From NCBI RefSeq assembly GCF_002835805.1, contig NZ_PISE01000011.1:186001-250000 (forward strand): a DNA stretch of 64,000 nt, written 5' to 3'. Below, piece after piece: positions 45,476 to 54,588 of the stretch (within the stretch, counting starts at the first letter, position 1; each line of letters starts with the position of its first letter). The position numbers were made by a program, and so were the translations under genes. This stretch comes from Niallia nealsonii. GTDB lineage: Bacteria > Bacillota > Bacilli > Bacillales > Cytobacillaceae. Below the pieces are notes generated by a model that was not told the DNA's origin, ran no database searches, and saw only the letters and a program-made list of their open reading frames with translations.

Positions 45476-45775
45476 TTATTTACTCTTGACCGGATACTTC
45501 TCCCGATTCTTCACCATCTTCGCCAATGCCTCTTTCTTTAAATCAATCCCTAATTTATCAGCCAACTGAATTAGATAAATTAGTACATCGGCCATTTCCT
45601 CCTTTATATTTTGCATGTCTTTTTCTTTTGCTTCTTCACTTGATTTCCATTGGAAGTTTTCTAATAGCTCGCTTGCTTCCAATACAATGGAAATAGCTAA
45701 GTCTTTTTCATCATGGTATTGCTTCCAGTTTCGTTCGTCTCGGAATGCTAGTACATCTTTTATCAAGTCTTTCAT
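45476..45775 (-). CDS. MazG-like nucleotide pyrophosphohydrolase
   Basis: The 99-residue all-alpha NTP pyrophosphatase has the split metal site EASELLENFQW and EEMADVLIYLI (ExxE followed by ExxD). Relatives cleave (d)NTPs or alarmones to monophosphates; in anti-phage contexts they can deplete nucleotides. It starts 11 bp after the stop of the DUF2075 gene with an AGGAG site, so the two are an operon. The pairing with a nuclease/ATPase gene is repeated on a different scale next door (NUDIX with DUF3427 helicase). Confidence 0.9.
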   Translation of the reverse strand: MKDLIKDVLAFRDERNWKQYHDEKDLAISIVLEASELLENFQWKSSEEAKEKDMQNIKEEMADVLIYLIQLADKLGIDLKKEALAKMVKNREKYPVKSK

Positions 45776-45786
45776 TATTCTGTCTC

Positions 45787-47732
45787 CTATTCGTAGGGTG
45801 TTGACTCTTCGGCAACTTGATTGATTGGTTCGAAAAATTCGTTTTCTTTGTATTGTTTATTGCTTAGGTTATGTCTTTCTTTTAGGTATTTTGCTAATTC
45901 TGCATCAGTGCAATACACAAAGCAGCCTTTTTGTCCTCTTGTCATAAGTGTTCTATATGTATTGCGGATAATTTCATCTGCCAGTTTTTCTGCTTTTTCC
46001 GGCTCTTCTTTCAGCAGTTTTTTTAAGCCTTTTAACGATTGATCCGTTTTTGCCCGTGCTGTATGTTCTGTACGAATTATGTCATTTTCAACTTTTAAAT
46101 CGTCGCCAATAATAACGCCGACATAATCAAATTCCAGCCCTTGGCATGTATGGATGCAGCCTGCTTCTTTTACGGACTGTTCATCAATTGCCCATGCTTC
46201 CGTATTGCCTAAATTCCAGCTTATTTTAAAATCATATTCTGGTATTTCAATATCGTAAATATTTGGATTATTTTTCCCCTCTTTAATCCAATTCCAGCAG
46301 TAGCCTGCGACCATTCTTGCTTTATTATTGACTTTATTAAGCTTTTCGATGTCTGCACGCAATTCATTCGGATTTTGATAGACACGGAAATCGTACTCAC
46401 TTCCAATAAAATTACTGTTGGCTGTTTTGCGGATTTGCAGTACATCATCAAGCCATGCTAAATAGCCGTCGGAACCGTTGCAGCGGAATTGGGATTCTAG
46501 CTTCATTGTATGGATGTCCGCTCCTACTTTTTTGGCATACTTTTTTATTTCGCCAATTGTGCCAGAATCTTTTAGCGTTACTTTCTGCCTTTCATCTATA
46601 AAAAAATGGAAAACTTGCTTGCATAGATGATTTCTTTTGTTTGGTTTTCTCCTAGATTTTGAAACATGCCGGACTTTTCATTTAACCGATGGGCTTCATC
46701 TACAATCAGCACATCCAATTCGTTTTTCTCAGCCTTTATATAACTGCCAGATCCTTTAAATAAGTTGTCGATATGGCCTTTTCGGAAGTCTTTTTTTAAT
46801 TTTTTTGCATATACATTTCTTGGTGCAGCATTTTTTGTTACATATTGGGACACCATATTTTGTCCCGTCATTTCTACCATTAAATTAATCGCAAGAACGG
46901 ATTTTCCCGTACCAGGTCCTCCTTCTACAATCAATACTTGTTTTATGCCGGTGCGGATTGCTTCTTTTGCCAAAAACAGTGCTTCTTCATAAACAACTTT
47001 CTGCTCATCAATCATCACAAATTCTGGATTTCCCTTCAACATTTTGTTTAAAGAATCTTGCAGGGACTTGGATGGCCTTATTTTCCCTTTTTCTATTTTA
47101 TAAAGATTTTCTTTATTATCACCAACTTGTATGTACCGTTTAATAAACTCTCGTAATTTTTTTGCTTCCCCTTTTTTAAAAACGGGAGCCTTCTCTACAT
47201 AATAATTATAGATACTGTTTGTTAAAGGATCTTCTTGCCCTTGGTCAATATAATTATGCAGATAAGCGCATGGATAAAAATGCATCTTATGATTCTGGGC
47301 ATTTTCATTATAATCTTCAATTAAAGCTGCGTAGGACCATGCTTGATAGGAAGGATGTGTCGTTTCTCTAATCCCCTTATTAATCAGGGTCTTCACAATC
47401 GCTTCTTTTCCTTGTACTGCCTCAACCTTCTTCCATTGCTTTAACTCCACAATAACGACAGAGTTCTGATCATCCTTCTTGCCGGATAAAAGAAAATCGA
47501 CCCGTTTGGATGTATAGGGTATTCGAAATTCTATTGCTACACCGGCATCATTTGGAATTCCATCATCATGCAGTATTTTATACATATATAGCATCGAATT
47601 ATCCCATGCCCGAACTTCCCGCTCATTTATTTTGCCAATCTTAGAATTATAGTTGGTGCAAATATTATTGACCAATTCATCATTATATACATCCTGTATA
47701 AATTCTGATTTTGTCGCTTCATAGACTATCAT
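45787..47732 (-). pseudogene. PD-(D/E)xK nuclease-DUF2075 ATPase gene, split by a one-base frameshift
   Basis: Two adjacent minus-strand frames together make one protein of about 648 residues. The first (47732 to a stop at 46596) begins MIVYEATKSEFIQDVYNDEL, has a nuclease core (RVDFLL Asp79, VIVELKQWKK Glu96/Lys98), Walker A GGPGTGKS (271-278) and Walker B VLIVDEAHRLNE. The second continues FFIDERQKVTLKDSGTIGEI, then ESQFRCNGSDGYLAWLDDVLQ, HTCQGLEFDYVGVIIG and YRTLMTRGQKGCFVYC, the SF1-like DUF2075 C-terminus, ending at 45787. A run of seven T (minus strand) joins them where eight would keep frame. It heads the operon with the MazG-like gene. It may be broken, phase-variable or a read error. 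Confidence 0.85.
46600..46606 (-). other. Homopolymer tract causing the DUF2075 frameshift
   Basis: Seven A on the plus strand (T on the minus strand) follow codons for KFSI. Eight would give KFSIFFIDERQ, which restores the continuous DUF2075 reading frame just before the FIDE motif expected after Walker B. Confidence 0.8.
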
Positions 47733-47947
47733 TATGTTCCTTCCTTTTGTTTGCCTTTGGTATATTTTTATCTAAAAAACATATTTTAAAAATTATACTT
47801 TTGCATATCTTTATACTTATTTTACCATCCAACTATTAAAGCTGATAAAGTAAATAAAAAGATTATTCACATTTTTTTAATATTCAGCATAAATTTATTT
47901 CTTTCCATCTGGTACAATAGTACTAAACGAAGAAAGGACAGATAATA

Positions 47948-48724
47948 TTGATAGCGACAATGATACCACTTTTATTACTGTTAGCTTTTTCACTTCTACT
48001 TAAAGCCTCTTATCCAAAATTAAAAGGAATGGTTGGAGAAAGCAGGGTTAAAAAACTTCTTTCTAAATTAGATAAAGGTTCTTATAAGCTATGGAATGAT
48101 CTATACATACCGAATAGCAAACAAAATACTTCTCAAGTAGACCATGTGCTATTGAGTGAAAATGGCTTATTTGTACTAGAAACAAAAAACTATGCGGGCT
48201 GGATTTTCGGGAATGAAAATAGTCGAAATTGGACACAAGTGATTTATAAACAAAAAGAAAAATTTTATAATCCCATATGGCAGAATCATGGACATATTCA
48301 AGCGTTAAAAGAATATCTTCAAGAAGAGCTCCCAAATGATTTCCCCATTTACTCGATTATTGTCTTCAGCAATGAAGCAACTTTAAAGAATGATGCTTCT
48401 TTTGAAAAAGCCATTGTCATTCAAAACAAACAGCTTCTTGCTACTATAAAAAAACTTTATTCTAATCCATATACCGGTCCTAGCCGAATAGACCATATAA
48501 GAGATAAATTAGCTTCACTAGAAATAACAAGCCTTAAAGAGAAAAAACAAACTGCTAAAAAACATGTCAAACAAATCAAATCCGATTTGAAGGACAATAA
48601 ACAAAAAATAAAAAAGAATATCTGCCCATGCTGTGGAAGTAAGTTAGTGAAACGGAGAGGAAAAAATGGTTCGTTCACAGGCTGCAGCAGCTTTCCGAAA
48701 TGTCGTTTTACAAAGACAGGTTAA
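47948..48724 (+). CDS. NERD domain nuclease with C-terminal topoisomerase-type zinc finger
   Basis: The 258-residue protein has an N-terminal membrane segment (MIPLLLLLAFSLLLKASYP), a NERD domain (GMVGESRVKKLLSKL, VDHVLLSENGLFVLETKNYAGWIFG with the PD-(D/E)xK-like Asp and ExK), a Lys-rich linker (about 195-225) and a C4 zinc ribbon CPCCGSKL ... GCSSFPKCRF like those at the end of bacterial topoisomerase I. It is probably anchored to the membrane facing the cytoplasm and acts on DNA. The start is TTG, set by AAAGGA; a later ATG four codons in is less well placed. It is divergent from the DUF2075 gene. Confidence 0.9.
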   Translation: MIATMIPLLLLLAFSLLLKASYPKLKGMVGESRVKKLLSKLDKGSYKLWNDLYIPNSKQNTSQVDHVLLSENGLFVLETKNYAGWIFGNENSRNWTQVIYKQKEKFYNPIWQNHGHIQALKEYLQEELPNDFPIYSIIVFSNEATLKNDASFEKAIVIQNKQLLATIKKLYSNPYTGPSRIDHIRDKLASLEITSLKEKKQTAKKHVKQIKSDLKDNKQKIKKNICPCCGSKLVKRRGKNGSFTGCSSFPKCRFTKTG

Positions 48725-48749
48725 CAATTGATAAGAAAAAAAGTTAAAC

Positions 48750-48779
48750 AAAAAGCACCAACCTATAAAGATTGATGCT
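48750..48779 (-). terminator. Terminator of the LysM/SleB-type gene
   Basis: On the minus strand AGCATCAA pairs with TTGGTGCT over about 12 nt, followed by TTTTGTTT. Confidence 0.65.
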
Positions 48780-48789
48780 CCTTACCTAT

Positions 48790-49383
48790 CTATCTAGCAA
48801 AATGATGATTTCCAATAGTAACAGTAGCTTGACGTGTTGATACCCAATCACTTGTAGCTGTTTTTGGATTATAGAAGAATAACGAACCATTGCCTTTCCC
48901 GTCTAGAGCAATCGCTTCGTTTACAGCCTTTTTAGATATAGCATCAGCTGGCTTATTAATTTCCCCGTTTTGTACTGGAGTGAAAGCATAATAGCCATTT
49001 GATTTTTCATAGATTACGCCGCTGACTGTATTAGGAAATTGATCACTCTTTACACGGTTTAGTACGACAACCGCAACGGCAACCTTACCCGCATAAGGTT
49101 CACCAACAGCCTCTGCACGTACTAAACGTGCCATTAGATCTTTATCTGCTTCAGAGATTGTAGCATATGGCAGAATCATATTTTGACCTGTAATTAGTGG
49201 TTTACTATGGTTTACATTCATTAAGTCATTCATAGGAATACCAAATCCTTTTGCTACTTTCCAATACGTATCGCCAGATTGTATGGTGCGATTTGTGGCA
49301 GCATCAGCTTGATTTGTTAATGTAAATGCTGAAATAGATACCAGTATCCCAGCGGCTACTATTAGTTTTTTAAATTTTTTCAT
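48790..49383 (-). CDS. LysM-containing cell-wall hydrolase, SleB/CwlJ catalytic type
   Basis: The 197-residue secreted protein has a signal peptide (LIVAAGILVSISAFTLTNQADAA), one LysM peptidoglycan-binding module (RTIQSGDTYWKVAKGFGIPMNDLMNVNHSKPLITGQNMILP) and a Hydrolase_2 domain (LMARLVRAEAVGEPYAGKVAVAVVVLNRVKSDQFPNTVSGVIYE). The Glu in RAEAVGEP is the expected catalytic residue. SleB and CwlJ cut spore cortex muramic lactam; relatives such as YkvT have an undefined wall role. The LysM module and short length resemble YkvT-like proteins more than SleB. It is a single gene with a terminator. Confidence 0.9.
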   Translation of the reverse strand: MKKFKKLIVAAGILVSISAFTLTNQADAATNRTIQSGDTYWKVAKGFGIPMNDLMNVNHSKPLITGQNMILPYATISEADKDLMARLVRAEAVGEPYAGKVAVAVVVLNRVKSDQFPNTVSGVIYEKSNGYYAFTPVQNGEINKPADAISKKAVNEAIALDGKGNGSLFFYNPKTATSDWVSTRQATVTIGNHHFAR

Positions 49384-49766
49384 GTTGTGTGCCTCCTAGT
49401 AGTCGTTTCTCTACTAATAAGGCTATCAGATGTAACATTCCTAATCATTGCCCAAAAATTGGTAAACAAAAGATTATTATGATAAACATATGGTATGAAG
49501 GGCTTGATAGATTCATAGGAATTGTTATCCATATAATCAAATTACCCATTAAACTCCTCTTCTTGTTAAAAATGGATTTTATTTTACGGTATGTAAATAT
49601 TGTATAACAAGGAGGATAAATGGACATATTTAGGGAAATAGATTTGTAGAAGAATAGAGAAGAAAAAACTTCATTCCAATAGTTTATATTTTTCTGAAAA
49701 CTAACCTAGCAATGGCATAAATAAAAAAGGGTTAAAACAATCTAACCCCTTCTTTTGACTGCTTAT
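49384..49766. other. Intergenic region between the LysM hydrolase and the ureide operon
   Basis: No supported gene is present. The right end has the terminator of the ureide operon (about 49724-49754). Confidence 0.5.
49724..49754 (-). terminator. Terminator of the ten-gene ureide operon
   Basis: On the minus strand AAGGGGTTAGATT pairs with the TTTTAACCCTT side and is followed by TTTTATTTATG. It lies just after the last gene of the operon. Confidence 0.8.
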
Positions 49767-50729
49767 TTAATTTGCCATTTCTTTAGGCAACACCACATAA
49801 TCGAGTTCTTCCCCCATTAGAAGCTTTTTAATATTGGATACAGATAAGTCTCCTACTCTGTAGATGGATTCGTATGTCGCTCCTCCAATATGAGGGGTGG
49901 AAACTACATTTTCCATAATTGGCAATTCATTGGTTGGAGGCTCCATTTCGAATACATCTAAAGCAGCTCCTTTAATTTGATTCGTTTTTAATGCATCTAT
50001 CAAATCTTCCTCCTTTATTAAAGGACCACGGGATACATTAATGATGAAGGCTGTTGGTTTCATCCTGCTCAATGCATCTTTGTTGATCAGATGTTTATTT
50101 TTTTCATTTAAAGAGGTGGCAATGATGATAAAATCGGATTCCTTGAATAATTCTTCTTTCTCCACAAAAACTGCCTTGTATTTTTCTGCTTCCTCATAAT
50201 CTTTATGATTGGTGTAGACTATTGTTTCCATATCAAAGCCAATAGCACGTTTTGCAACAGCTTTGGCGATCGATCCAAATCCTATAATTCCAAGTTTCTT
50301 CTTATATATTTCATATCCCATGGATAATTCCCAATATCGGGATTTTAATTCTTTATCTTTTTGAGGAATATTTCTAGCTGCTGAAAGCATTAAGCCAAAA
50401 GCATGGTCGGCAGCTGATTGGGCATTCATGCCTGGTGCATTTGTGACAGGAATTCCCTTTTCAAAAGCATAATCGACATCAATATTGTCATAGCCTGCAC
50501 CATGTTTGATAATGTATTTTAAATTTGGAGCTGCATCTATCACTTCTTTGTCGATTTTAACCACTGTGACAATAATAATATCTACATCTTTCACTTCATC
50601 TTTTAACTCTTTTTTATCGATGCCATTATCGGTATACAGTATTCTAACGTCCCCAATTTTCTTTAAATCTTCTATCAGTTTTGGATTTGCTTCATAAAAA
50701 GCGTCTCGCAGCATCAGCAAAATTTTCAT
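49767..50729 (-). CDS. D-2-hydroxyacid dehydrogenase (phosphoglycerate dehydrogenase-like)
   Basis: The 320-residue enzyme has the D-isomer 2-hydroxyacid dehydrogenase fold: Rossmann motif LGIIGFGSIAKAVAKRAIGFDM, catalytic Arg in FIINVSRGPLIKEEDLI, Glu in AALDVFEMEPP and His in TPHIGGATYESIYR. It would interconvert a 2-keto acid and a D-2-hydroxy acid with NAD(P)H. Without a C-terminal ACT domain it is not a typical SerA. The ATG is set by GGAGGATAGTT; an in-frame Met 13 codons upstream lacks a site. It is the last gene of the operon, behind the aminotransferase that would supply its 2-keto acid. Confidence 0.92.
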   Translation of the reverse strand: MKILLMLRDAFYEANPKLIEDLKKIGDVRILYTDNGIDKKELKDEVKDVDIIIVTVVKIDKEVIDAAPNLKYIIKHGAGYDNIDVDYAFEKGIPVTNAPGMNAQSAADHAFGLMLSAARNIPQKDKELKSRYWELSMGYEIYKKKLGIIGFGSIAKAVAKRAIGFDMETIVYTNHKDYEEAEKYKAVFVEKEELFKESDFIIIATSLNEKNKHLINKDALSRMKPTAFIINVSRGPLIKEEDLIDALKTNQIKGAALDVFEMEPPTNELPIMENVVSTPHIGGATYESIYRVGDLSVSNIKKLLMGEELDYVVLPKEMAN

Positions 50730-50770
50730 AACTATCCTCCAAATCGAATATGACCTCATTTTAATCATTA

Positions 50771-51946
50771 CTAAAATCGCACTAAAAATTCTTCTAATCT
50801 ATCCATCCCTTTTTTGATTTCTTCCATGCTTGTAGAATAGGCGAATCGAATATGTCCTTCCCCTTGCTCTCCAAAAGCAGATCCTGGGACACAGGCAATG
50901 TTTACTTCTGTTAAAATTCGTTTTGCCATTTCCACAGAGGATAATCCTGTTTTCTTAAAAGATGGAAAAATATAAAATGCACCCGATGGATTCACACTTT
51001 CTGTTAAAGGCATCGCCTTTATTCGTTCCATCATAAATTTTCTCCGCTTATCAAATTCTTTGACCATCTGATTAACATCCTCTTGGCTGCCTTTATACGC
51101 TTCGACTGCGCCATATTGGGCAAAAGAAGTGGCGCTTGATGTATTGTATTGATGCATTTTCACTATAGGTTTCATCAATTCCACATGCCCTGCTGCATAT
51201 CCTAAGCGCCAGCCATCCATTGCATATGCTTTGGAGAATCCATTAATGGTGACCGTTCTTTCAAACATGCCAGGCAATGAAGCCAGACTCACATGTTCTG
51301 AATCGTCGTAGATTAATTTTTCATAGATTTCATCTGAAATGACCAACAAATCATATTCTATAGCAATGGAAGCAATCTCTTCCAAAACATTTTTGGGCAA
51401 AACGGAACCTGTTGGATTATGAGGGGAATTAATAATCATCATTCTTGTTTTATTGGTTATGTTTTGCCTTAATATTTCAGGGTTCATTACAAAACCGTCT
51501 TCTGCATATAGCGGAATGGGTACAGGTATGCCTCCTGCTAACTTTACAATATATTGATATTCGAGCCACGATGGATCTTGAATCAACACTTCATCTCCAG
51601 GATTTATAAAAGCAAATACCGTATTAAATATGGCTTCTTTACAGCCTATCGATACAGCTACTTCATTTTCTGGATCTATTTTAATCTTGTTTTCTTGCCA
51701 TAATTTTTGGGCTATTGCTTCCCTCAATTCCATAATCCCATTATTGGAAGTATAATGAACATGACCATTTTCTAAAGCAAGATTGGCTGCTTTTTTGATA
51801 TGCTCAGGTGTGTCAAAGTCAGGTCTTCCAATTTCCATATGAATAATATCAGAACCAAGCTTCTCCATTCTTTTTGCTTCTTCAAAGATTTCGCGAATAT
51901 TTGAAAAGGGAATACTGCTAATTCTTTCAGATGTAGTAAAAGACAA
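50771..51946 (-). CDS. Class I/II pyridoxal-phosphate aminotransferase
   Basis: The 391-residue fold-type I aminotransferase shows HYTSNNGIMELREAIAQKL, NSPHNPTGSVLPKNVLEEIA, ISDEIYEKLIYDD and the PLP-Lys motif GFSKAYAMDGWRLGYAAG, with the carboxylate-binding Arg in GHIRFAYSTSMEEI. Relatives use aspartate, aromatic or branched amino acids. In this operon it should convert the amino acid released by the carbamoylase into a 2-keto acid. It lies 5 bp after the homoserine-dehydrogenase-like gene. Confidence 0.93.
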   Translation of the reverse strand: MSFTTSERISSIPFSNIREIFEEAKRMEKLGSDIIHMEIGRPDFDTPEHIKKAANLALENGHVHYTSNNGIMELREAIAQKLWQENKIKIDPENEVAVSIGCKEAIFNTVFAFINPGDEVLIQDPSWLEYQYIVKLAGGIPVPIPLYAEDGFVMNPEILRQNITNKTRMMIINSPHNPTGSVLPKNVLEEIASIAIEYDLLVISDEIYEKLIYDDSEHVSLASLPGMFERTVTINGFSKAYAMDGWRLGYAAGHVELMKPIVKMHQYNTSSATSFAQYGAVEAYKGSQEDVNQMVKEFDKRRKFMMERIKAMPLTESVNPSGAFYIFPSFKKTGLSSVEMAKRILTEVNIACVPGSAFGEQGEGHIRFAYSTSMEEIKKGMDRLEEFLVRF

Positions 51947-51951
51947 AATAT

Positions 51952-52971
51952 TCAGTCTCCTTTATATAAATTTATCAAATCTTTTAATACTGCCGCTGCT
52001 GTTGCTCTAATATTGGATGCTCCTCCAGCTGCACAAATGCTGCCCATTTCTTCTGTATGAAAAATAATTCCTTTATTCGTTTCATCGACATAATAAAGCA
52101 AATGATCGCTGCTTAATTCCATCGGTGCTACCTTTACCTTCGCTCCATCCTTATCCTTGGTAATTTTGGCAATTAATTTAATCTTTTTATCCCGTTCTTT
52201 TGCATGCAGGATGTCTTTAATTGCTACATCATCAATGCCTGTTATTTCGGCATCTTTTATAGTCAATTCCTGATCGTAAATATTATTTGCTAGAATAATA
52301 GCTTTAGCTGCTGCATCAAACCCGCCAATATCCAAAGTTGAGTTTTTTTCTGCAATCCCCTGTGAAATAGCAATTTCTAATGCAGTTTCAAAAGAAATCG
52401 ATTCATGATGCATTTTGGATAAAATAAAATTGGTCGTGCCATTTAAGATTCCCTCTATACTTTTTATAACCGTGCCATTTAAACTATTTTGTACAATATC
52501 AATAGTCGGCAAGGCTGCTGCTGTTGCTCCGCTGAACTTTAAAGAAACATGGTGAGAAGCTGCCAATGCATTGATTTCTTTCTGAGAGTTTACGAGTGCC
52601 CCTTTCGATACAAAAACAACATCTAAACCATTCTCGATGGCAGATTTGCTGTAAGCCAACCCAGACCCTCCAGTAAATATATCTGTTGGCGTGCTTTCGA
52701 TTAACACATCTTGATCATTAATAGAAAAAGGAAGAAGCTCTAAATTTTTCATTTCACAATATTCTTCCAGCGCATTGGAGCCTGTTCCAAACTCCAGCAA
52801 AGACAGAAGATCGATTCCCCCTTTTTCATATACCATGCCGCGTGAACCAACAATAGAAGTAATCCTCCATTCCAAACCGTATTGATCGTTCAAAAAAGCC
52901 TCTTTTTCAAGAATAAGTTTCATTAGTTCTCTGCTTACATTTCCATAACCTGTTATGATAATATTTTTCAT
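51952..52971 (-). CDS. Homoserine dehydrogenase-like protein without ACT domain
   Basis: The 339-residue protein has the N-terminal Rossmann fold (IIITGYGNVSRELMKLILEKE), VFVSKGALVNSQKEINALAASHHVSLKFSGATAAALPTIDIVQNSLNG and the catalytic ILNGTTNFILSKM segment, with the Lys/Asp pair in IGGFDAAAKAIILANN. Homoserine dehydrogenases interconvert homoserine and aspartate semialdehyde; this one lacks the regulatory ACT tail of biosynthetic Hom. Placement in a catabolic operon suggests it handles a homoserine-like hydroxy or aldehyde amino acid rather than threonine synthesis. It is tightly packed, with 5-bp gaps on each side. Confidence 0.88.
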   Translation of the reverse strand: MKNIIITGYGNVSRELMKLILEKEAFLNDQYGLEWRITSIVGSRGMVYEKGGIDLLSLLEFGTGSNALEEYCEMKNLELLPFSINDQDVLIESTPTDIFTGGSGLAYSKSAIENGLDVVFVSKGALVNSQKEINALAASHHVSLKFSGATAAALPTIDIVQNSLNGTVIKSIEGILNGTTNFILSKMHHESISFETALEIAISQGIAEKNSTLDIGGFDAAAKAIILANNIYDQELTIKDAEITGIDDVAIKDILHAKERDKKIKLIAKITKDKDGAKVKVAPMELSSDHLLYYVDETNKGIIFHTEEMGSICAAGGASNIRATAAAVLKDLINLYKGD

Positions 52972-52976
52972 TTTGC

Positions 52977-53744
52977 TTAACCAACTTGTATTTTATTTAA
53001 AAATGAATTCAGCCGCGGCTGTTTTCCATGATAAAATACGTCCTCAGGTGTACCAACTTCGACTATGTGGCCTTTATCCATAAAAATGACCTTATCAGAT
53101 ACTTTTTCAGCAAACTTCATTTCATGTGTCACAACAACCATCGTCATGCCTTCTTCCGCTAAACTTGTCATTATTTTCAATACTTCTCCTACTAATTCTG
53201 GATCAAGTGCAGATGTCGCTTCATCAAACAGCATGACTTGCGGTTCCATCGCCAATGCTCTGGCAATTGCAATCCGCTGCTGCTGTCCCCCAGATAAATC
53301 CCTTGGAGAAGCATTTATTTTATCTATTAAACCTACTCGATCCAATAATTTTTTTGCTTTTTCTATGGCCTCCTGTTTATTTTCCTTTTTTACTTTTATT
53401 GGGCCTTCAATAATATTTTCCAGCACTGATTTATGTGACCATAAATTAAAATGCTGAAATACCATCCCCACTTGAGAACGATAGGAGCTGATTTTATTTT
53501 TAGAGGAATATGTTAATTTTTTCAGCTTATTTACTCGATAGCTGACTTCTTGATCTTCCAGAAAAATTTGGCCCTCATTGGGAACTTCCAATAAATTAAT
53601 GCATCTTAAAAGAGTGCTTTTTCCTGAACCGCTGGGACCAATAATAGAGACAACTTCTCCTTTATTAATATCTAAATCAATTCCATGCAAGACCGTATTT
53701 TCACCATATTGTTTCGTAATTCCTTTTAGTTTCAAAATACTCAT
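52977..53744 (-). CDS. Polar amino acid ABC transporter ATP-binding protein (GlnQ-type)
   Basis: The 255-residue ATPase has Walker [11 protein letters not shown]-loop [22 protein letters not shown], signature LSGGQQQR, Walker [14 protein letters not shown] and the switch His in [14 protein letters not shown]. All are typical of the GlnQ/HisP group. The start is the ATG 9 nt after GAGGAG; an in-frame upstream Met would overlap the preceding permease gene and has no site. It energises the permease encoded immediately upstream. Confidence 0.93.
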   Translation of the reverse strand: MSILKLKGITKQYGENTVLHGIDLDINKGEVVSIIGPSGSGKSTLLRCINLLEVPNEGQIFLEDQEVSYRVNKLKKLTYSSKNKISSYRSQVGMVFQHFNLWSHKSVLENIIEGPIKVKKENKQEAIEKAKKLLDRVGLIDKINASPRDLSGGQQQRIAIARALAMEPQVMLFDEATSALDPELVGEVLKIMTSLAEEGMTMVVVTHEMKFAEKVSDKVIFMDKGHIVEVGTPEDVFYHGKQPRLNSFLNKIQVG

Positions 53745-53763
53745 TTGAACATACTCCTCTCTG

Positions 53764-54432
53764 TTAAGCGCCATTCACTTTCACAATATCTAATTTCTTC
53801 TCTACCCAAGATTGAAAGATCATCAGCAACGATGTCATCAATAAATAAAATACTGCTGCAACCCCAAGCGTTTCCCATACAGTGTAAGTTGTTGAGAATA
53901 AGGAAGTCGCATTCATCATCAAATCTGGAACCGTAATAACAGAAACTTGTGCTGACTGTTTTAAGAAACTAGTAGCATTGCTGATATAAGGCGGAATAAT
54001 AATTCTGATGGTTTGAGGAATTCGAATTCGCATCATAATTTGAACTGGAGTCATCCCAATTGCTTCTGCCGCTTCAATTTGCCCTTTTTTAACAGCTAAC
54101 ATGCCGGAACGAATATACTCAGCACTATACGCTGCATTATTGATGGTTAAAGCAATAATGGCTGCGTTAATGGATGAAAGCCGAATGTCGAATGGTGTAG
54201 CGTAATAAAAAATAAAGAGCAGAATCAATAACGGAATACCGCGGAAAATCCACGTATAAAGAAAAGAAATGGATGATAAAATCTTATTGTCTGATATTCT
54301 CATTAGACAAATGATAAAACCTAATAATGTGCCTAATATTAACGATATTAAAACAATAGAGAGGGTTACAGTCGCCCCTTGAAATAAGAGAGGGAGACCG
54401 TTTTTTATGATTTCAAAGTTCAATAGAAACAT
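53764..54432 (-). CDS. Amino acid ABC transporter permease (HisM/GlnP-type)
   Basis: The 222-residue permease has about five helices and the typical [45 protein letters not shown] start and the EAA-like loop [47 protein letters not shown] that docks with the ATPase. The ATG is preceded by AAGGAAAGG; the 19 codons in frame upstream lack a site. A gap of about 156 bp with a weak hairpin (AAACTT...AAGTTT) separates it from the binding-protein gene, which may lower downstream expression relative to that gene. Confidence 0.92.
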   Translation of the reverse strand: MFLLNFEIIKNGLPLLFQGATVTLSIVLISLILGTLLGFIICLMRISDNKILSSISFLYTWIFRGIPLLILLFIFYYATPFDIRLSSINAAIIALTINNAAYSAEYIRSGMLAVKKGQIEAAEAIGMTPVQIMMRIRIPQTIRIIIPPYISNATSFLKQSAQVSVITVPDLMMNATSLFSTTYTVWETLGVAAVFYLLMTSLLMIFQSWVEKKLDIVKVNGA

Positions 54433-54588
54433 TCCTTTCCTTACAGATTGGCTAAGTGAAGTAATAAGAAGATAAATCCATGGAGCCAAAATCTCATCAT
54501 TGCTTTCCTCTTATCTCAAAAGTAGAAGCACATGATAAGATTTTCACTCCGCTAGAAAAAACTTCACTATTATTCTAGAAAAAGTTTA

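Noticed and set aside
46596-46606. Programmed ribosomal frameshifting in the DUF2075 gene
   Set aside because: A slippery T-run exists, but no downstream stimulatory structure or internal Shine-Dalgarno sequence is apparent and DUF2075 proteins are not known for it; a one-base length change is simpler.
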